Positions 58,137-63,013 of a stretch of DNA of 63,013 nt are shown here, one piece after another. Each line of letters begins with the position of its first letter. Positions within the stretch are counted from its first letter, which is position 1. The notes beneath the pieces are model-generated. The model ran no database searches, was not told where the DNA came from, and saw only the letters and a program-made list of their open reading frames with translations. A program made the position numbers and the translations under genes. Source of the DNA: Porodaedalea pini (taxonomy: Eukaryota > Basidiomycota > Agaricomycetes > Hymenochaetales > Hymenochaetaceae); the NCBI GenBank assembly GCA_002794775.1, contig NBAY01000134.1, positions 1 to 63,013 of the forward strand. The letters run 5' to 3'.

Positions 58137-58710
58137 TCATCCATTGAGAGGGACGTTGTTCTCCTCGATGAATGCGTCGATCTGATCGTCGGGGACAAAG
58201 ATCCAGCGCTGGTTGAGCGCAGGGATCTTGATAACTTCGAAGGAGAGCTGCGCTCCTGCATCGTTTGCGTTAAACGTCTATGTGATTAACAAGGTTCATA
58301 AAGTGCGCATTACTATAAGCAGTGAAGGAAACTCACCGTCCCGTTGTCGAGCGTGATCGCTAGGTCGTCTTCCAAAATCCTGCAGAATACGCAGAAACAG
58401 TCAGTATGAAAGCCTGGGGACTCGGAAGAAGACTCCAGAACATACAGGAATTGCGTCGCTTTGTCCAAGGACTGGCTGTAAACTCCAGGACTCTGCTGTC
58501 CCACTGTTGACTAATTTACCATTCTGTTCACGAGAGTCCAGTTTCGTTAATATGAAAGAGGTATAATAAGTTTATTTTTGGTACGTACAGAACTATCCAC
58601 ATGTACGAAGCCGCCCGATGGATCGATTTCTTCCGTCCCGAGGACCTGTATAGTGACACGCTGGCCATCTGGAGCAGCATTGCTGATTATGGTCTTCGAA
58701 ATTTGCATTC
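58137..58710 (-). pseudogene. Beta-trefoil-like small protein, partial paralogue of 60055-60842
   Basis: Coding segments recognised are the last exon 58137-58277 (ends FIEENNVPLNG), an exon 58337-58379 (ILEDDLAITLDNGT), one with NGKLVNSGTAESWSL near 58430-58510, and an upstream part with DGQRVTIQVLGTEEIDPSGG near 58590-58690. These match the plus-strand gene in order, and three intron positions look conserved. The motif NQRWIFVP is shared exactly. I cannot join the 58379 exon to its upstream exon without a frame break, and no signal peptide or first exon is visible, so the copy may be damaged. Repeated Trp motifs (ESW, NQRW) suggest a ricin B-type or protease-inhibitor trefoil. That is inference. 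Confidence 0.5.
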
Positions 58711-60054
58711 AAATCACGCAAGGCGTTAAAAGCGGATACAATCTAGCTGTCTTTGAAGTTCGCATCTAGATCTCGGGATGATTTTAGTAATGCTAGGGCG
58801 GTTTACCGTGGACGAAACGAGTTGGCTGCTCTTTTAGTCTAGTCAAGCATGAACATCCCCCTCGAAGTCCGCTTGAACCGGGGATTCCATGCCAAAGTCA
58901 TGCTTCTGCTGTGATTCAGGCTAAGGCTTTTACAAGATTTTGATGATGAGCTGGCTGATGATGAGAATTAGTGCTTTTGCCCGGATTGCAAGTCAATGAT
59001 TGGTACCGAGCTTAGCTGGCGGGAGATCCGAGAAAGGAATGAACCTGAAAAGCTCTTGAGCATCCTAATCTTTTTGAAGAGAAACACCAGAATAGCATGC
59101 CTTTTTCAATCGATAAAAATAAGTAGTAAGCAAGGGTGCGATCTAGACTGGTACTGGCTTCGCCAAGCTGCGCACGTGGGGAGGGGTTCTCACGTGGCCT
59201 CGAGCTTTTCCTTTTCTTTTGTCTGTGATTCTGTAGCTTCCAGTGCAACTCGCGGTAGAGCTCGGCGTCTCATTCAGTAGACTGCTCTTTCTTGGAGGAT
59301 TATCACGGGACACTTGGAGGTGACTATAAATTTTCAAGCGTCAGAAATCTAGGAAGGCGTGCTCGACTCCGAGAAAAGCGCGAACTTCCACTGTCTCAGG
59401 AAACCACGCTTACCTCAGGCTGTCAAAGCTCGGGGTGTTAAGCCTTAGTATAACCTTCAATTCTCCACGGATAAAGAGGTTTCTTGGCGCTCTAATCAAA
59501 CAACCACTCTCTAGTATTGTATCCTTCCCGCAAAAGTGTTGAGATGTCAGCTCAGAATGAATAGTCCAACGAGAAAAACATGTGACGTGAGTTATCCTCC
59601 GCTGTCAGATCTAGAGTGGCTACGTGTCAGACTACAAGCTACTTTTCATCTAGTTCTCTGAGATCTGATGAAATGAAGCGCTCGGGGGAAATCTGACTGT
59701 TGATGTTTCTTTTTGGCGCTGGCAGGCTGCCTCAAACGCTTGCTACCTACTCGCTTCACTCATCCGAGCAATCACAGGTGCGTGTCTCTAAAATTTCTTG
59801 ATCATGAGTTGGAGCATATCGATGTGCATTTTCTGACAGGAAGACGTTCGACTCAATATCATTGACTACTAAGTCTTCGTAGAACAAGCATCGCAAGAAG
59901 AATGTCAGCGTGGAGCCGAGGGAAGTGACTAGGCACTCTATTGTTGTATGTTTCTGTATGTCGTCCAATCGACACCTTCCCATTCTGCAGGGGATAAATA
60001 GATGTGGCCTATAGTCGACGTATCTATCAGTCTCTCCTAGCACTTGGATTTGAC
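58711..60054. other. Intergenic region without a recognisable gene
   Basis: Short frames on either strand (for example 58996-59280 plus and 59756-60043 minus) have no family features. It separates two related trefoil-like genes pointing away from each other. Confidence 0.4.
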
Positions 60055-60842
60055 ATGAAGTTCCTCAGCCTCCTCGCCGTCGCCGTTCTCTCTGTCTCTT
60101 CTGTTATTGCACAGATTCCTCCCGTATACCCTCCTCCGACGGAGAGTACTATATTTTCAACGTGCAACACAAGCGTGTCTTCAACAACGCCAACTACGTT
60201 ATCGCGAAGCAACCCCATCCTTGGATGGCCTGCTTCAATGACGGAGAAGTTCACGAACGAGCAGGTCTGTTTTTTTCCTTATCGCTATGACTGAGCTGAG
60301 CTTTTAATATCAGTGGCTCGTGGAGACGACAGACTACACAGCCGGCAGCCACAAGGTCACGATGCGTGTGCTGCAGACAGTTCAAGAGGATCCCTCCGCA
60401 GGAGGCTATGCCACCAACGTCGTACGAGCAGCATTCTCTTGAACCCCACTTCTTTGTCTAACGTTTATTTGAACATTCCATAGAATGGAAAAATCGTGCA
60501 CAGCGAGACTGGCGAAGCTTGGACGCTTCAGGCAGTCCCGAGTCTGCTGAGCAGTTCATGTGTGTGATTGAAATAGTTTCAAGTTGAACATAGTTATTAA
60601 TACGGTTTCCAGGATTGTGGACGGAAATGTTGCGATAACGCTCGATGACGGCACGGTACGCCTTGATCAACTATCTTCTATTCATTTGAACATTGTGGAC
60701 GTTAATATTTGTTTGGCAGACAACGAACTGGCCCCAGGCGCAGCTGACGGCCGAAGCTACCAATACCAACGCCACGAACCAGCGCTGGATCTTCGTACCC
60801 GTTGACCAGGTTGACACATTTTATGCGGAGAATGGCATCTGA
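60055..60842 (+). CDS. Secreted beta-trefoil-like small protein (frame uncertain in exon 1)
   Basis: The ATG at 60055 starts a clear signal peptide ending near SVIAQ. Exons 60314-60421, 60484-60563, 60613-60655 and 60720-60842 join in phase and give WLVETTDY, NGKIVHSETGEAWTLQ, IVDGNVAITLDDGT and NQRWIFVPVDQ, ending TGA 60840-60842. In exon 1 the most protein-like stretch, DGEYYIFNVQHKR ... YVIAK (60138-60205), is in a different frame from the signal peptide and from the following ILGWPASM-NEQ part. One extra C in the CCCC at 60209-60212 and a small gap before 60145 would explain this, so exon 1 contains either unrecognised tiny introns or two frameshifts. Trp motifs (EQW, EAW, NQRW) fit a three-lobed trefoil. 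Ligand unknown. Confidence 0.55.
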
Positions 60843-61166
60843 ATGATGATGGGTGCGGGCTGAATGCTCTGCTGCCCTGATTGACGCGAGTGAACTCATA
60901 AATTTCACATACTCTCAGTATATAGCTCCAACTATGTATTCCAAGCTCTTTACGTGCTGCTGTCGTTTTACTTTTTAATATGATTTTCTTGTCGCAAGCA
61001 TGTTTGAAACTTTCTCCAAGTTGCTATCCAATCTCGGAGTTTACTCGAGCCACGTGGCATGTTATAAGGTGTATCTATAAACACAGCCTCAACAAAGCTC
61101 CCTTCAAGCTGCTATACCAGTCTCTGCGAGGCTGCGACTATTCTTCGTAAGTCAACGGAACTTTCG
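60843..61166. other. Intergenic region
   Basis: It holds a likely promoter. TATAAACACAG at about 61076-61086 lies about 90-130 bp before the next candidate starts. No gene. Confidence 0.4.
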
Positions 61167-61757
61167 ATGATCACATGCACTTACTCTCCTTATCAAGCTG
61201 AAGGAATGGTTCTGGGTTCAAGAAAGAAATTGCGCTTGTATGTGATCTTCCAACATCGCAACGGCGCACCAGGCTTCCATTGGGCAATACAACTCGCTCC
61301 TAAAAACGAGAGTGCTAGACACCGCTCGATGCTATATGATGCTACGAACACAATTGACGTCAGCGCCGGTTACACGGATGGTCAATGGCGATATCGAGTG
61401 CGGAAAGGCGTTGACGTCCTGCAGTTCGGGAATGTTGTAGCGCGGGTGCTTGTGGCGAAAATCCCAGTTGATGCTCACACAATAGAATGCATACATCTAC
61501 TCGATGAACGACTTGCGGAAGTCCCTATGGTGCAGGGAGATCCAAACTGGAGATGTGCTTCCTGGTTAAAGGCAGCTGTAGAGTCGCTACGTAGCCTCGG
61601 CGGCATGTTTGGCACTATACCAGAAGAGGGCGTGGTAGGAACAGAGGGTATTTCATTGGCGGAGAACTCGTTGAAGAAGCTGCTGAAAGGAGAGATAACT
61701 ATTTCTTCTCATTCCGAGATCCCCGTCAAAGATATACGCATTAGGACCACGAATTAG
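61167..61757 (+). CDS. Uncharacterised basidiomycete protein (196 aa)
   Basis: This is a single open frame. The ATG at 61167 gives 196 residues and the one at 61206 (MVLGSRKKLRLYVIF) 183. I consider the latter equally likely because the conserved part starts there. Sequence hallmarks are LRLYVIFQHRNGAPGFHWAI, LAPKNES, a central WRYRV, RVLVAKIPVD, VQGDPNWRCASWLKAA and a basic tail. I know this pattern from uncharacterised Agaricomycete proteins (His-Trp near the start and GDPNW-C later) without an assigned function. No signal peptide or membrane segment is seen. Confidence 0.65.
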   Translation: MITCTYSPYQAEGMVLGSRKKLRLYVIFQHRNGAPGFHWAIQLAPKNESARHRSMLYDATNTIDVSAGYTDGQWRYRVRKGVDVLQFGNVVARVLVAKIPVDAHTIECIHLLDERLAEVPMVQGDPNWRCASWLKAAVESLRSLGGMFGTIPEEGVVGTEGISLAENSLKKLLKGEITISSHSEIPVKDIRIRTTN

Positions 61758-62445
61758 GAGGGGAAGTTCTGATACAGCATGCATAACTGTCGAGAGGCGC
61801 ATCAGTGATTCTGGGCGTATCAGCTTTATTTCTAGTCGAGTATAAAACTTATTGAGATTGTAATTTGTAGGGAGTTTAAATTTCCGAGATCCAAATCTAT
61901 TGAAATTTGATCGCTTCAGACAGAATAATGGGTGTCAGAACGTAAATGCTAGTGTCGATGGTCCTTGGCAAGTGCGTCTTTATGTGACGCTCGGCATAGC
62001 TTAGGTTTGTATTCGATTCGGAGGAGTGTAGAGAAAAGAAAGTGTACTGAAATGCTGACACGCACGAAAGTAGGGGGGGGGGTCGCTGAACGTGAAGAAT
62101 CGCAGATATTTCAACATAAAATAGACATCCGACACATAAATATACGTTGAAGAATGCATATATAAGCAGTATGCTTTTCATCCCGAATTTGATTCAGGAT
62201 TCTGAATACTGAGGCGCAGTGAACGAGGTAGTAAAAGTCCGCATGTGAAGATCAAGCGTCGATCGTTGCTTTTTCCGGAGCGCGGTGATGTCCGGTGCTT
62301 TAATTCTCACGCTTGAAGCTCTGGTTTAGGGCCAACTCAACAACAGCCGCGACTTGCTTCCAACCGTCATCAAGGCCGCGCTCATCGCTGCCCACACACT
62401 TCCTCGCCGTTCAGCTTAATTGGCCCCATTTCCACCACCAAAGGC
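61758..62445. promoter_or_regulatory. Intergenic region upstream of RHO1
   Basis: This 690-bp stretch is AT-rich on its left and GC-richer before the RHO1 start. A CT-rich run (CCATTTCCACCACC) precedes the ATG. No gene is seen. Confidence 0.4.
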
Positions 62446-63013
62446 ATGTCAGAGATTCGTAGGAAGCTCGTTATCGTAGGAGATGGTGCTTGCGGCAAGG
62501 TTGGTCGTCTTCGCTTATCGTTGCTGTGGTGTCTTGTTCTGACCTCTGACCTTTTTCTTGTATTTCTCGTCATTTCGTGCAATCCACCCAATGATATCTT
62601 CATCGTCCCGCGTCCATCTAACTGTGGTTGTCATTTGGCTTGCTTTGCATGGTAAACTCCCTGAAACCCACGCTCTTGTTGCACACCATGCGTCACGCTT
62701 TCTCGCACTCTTTCGCTGATCATCTTCGGATGGAAAGACTTGCCTGTTGATTGTATTCAGGTAAATTCGACTTTTTACTTGAATAAGCATCTAGTTGATG
62801 GCATATCAGTAAAGGAACGTTCCCGGAGATTTATGTCCCTACCGTGTTCGAGAACTACGTGGCCGATGTGGATGTAGACGGAAAGCACGTTGAGTTGGCG
62901 CTTTGGGATACGGCTGGTCAAGAAGACTACGATCGTCTCCGTCCTCTCTCTTACCCGGACTCTCACGTTATTCTCATTTGCTTCGCCATCGACTCGCCGG
63001 ACTCGCTCGACAA
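62446..63013 (+). CDS. RHO1: Rho1-type small GTPase, 5' part, cut by the window edge
   Basis: Exons are 62446-62499, 62738-62760 and 62810 to the edge, with introns of 238 and 49 nt. The start [18 protein letters not shown] carries the P-loop (GDGACGKT across intron 1). Exon 3 has the effector loop ([13 protein letters not shown]), the G3 box [17 protein letters not shown] and [14 protein letters not shown]. These are near-invariant in fungal Rho1/RhoA. Rho1 controls beta-1,3-glucan synthase, the protein kinase C cell-wall pathway and actin at the plasma membrane. The C-terminal CaaX box lies outside the window. The second exon is only 23 nt. Confidence 0.95.

Overview
The window reads as nuclear DNA of a basidiomycete fungus (mushroom-forming Agaricomycete type). 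Host genes at the right end are dense in short introns and include RHO1, a Glo3-type ArfGAP, a PMU1-like histidine phosphatase, a 2H phosphoesterase of the ASCC1/AKAP7 type and a small zygote-specific-type secreted protein. The left three quarters is a nested cluster of LTR retrotransposons and older debris.

1-16.4 kb: element A, a very long Ty3/gypsy element on the minus strand (5' LTR 14091-14930; the first 17 bases of its 3' LTR are at 1-17). It sits inside fragment F (14931-16407), the integrase/chromodomain end plus LTR of a chromovirus. F in turn interrupts the 3' LTR of element B (16408-29328, minus strand), a second long gypsy element related to A. A and B share a primer-binding site, a layout of gag-protease followed by RT-RNase H-integrase in the -1 frame, and an extra-gene region between integrase and 3' LTR. 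In A that region holds two sense ORFs and a divergent, spliced antisense gene with a Zn(II)2Cys6-type cysteine cluster. In B it holds an intact spliced antisense gene and a broken antisense Zn2Cys6 gene. Gag-pol of A and B is decayed almost only by TGA stops at Arg-like positions, which fits CpG deamination. B carries a strong excess of the word CGGTAC/GTACCG in both coding and LTR DNA. A third repeat family, R1 (about 0.93-0.99 kb, TG...CA ends, 4-bp target duplication), is inserted in both A and B and again near 46.6-48.9 kb.

29.3-39.3 kb: an AT-rich block of relics. It contains an MSS51-C-like gene with a nonsense codon, an intron-containing MCM2 pseudogene, a Tc1/mariner transposase remnant and two large fold-back repeats. 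Interrupting stops here are mostly TAG, a different decay signature from that of A and B.

39.3-45.6 kb: element G, a near-intact, recently inserted chromovirus (421-422 bp LTRs, 5-bp duplication CGCAC), from the same family as F. 45.6-50 kb: a poly-T minisatellite and degraded R1 copies.

50-63 kb: host genes. These are a truncated DUF1996 gene, GLO3, a zys-like secreted peptide, the PMU1-like phosphatase diverging from the ASCC1/AKAP7-like gene, two related beta-trefoil-like small genes, an uncharacterised basidiomycete protein, and the 5' end of RHO1 at the right edge.
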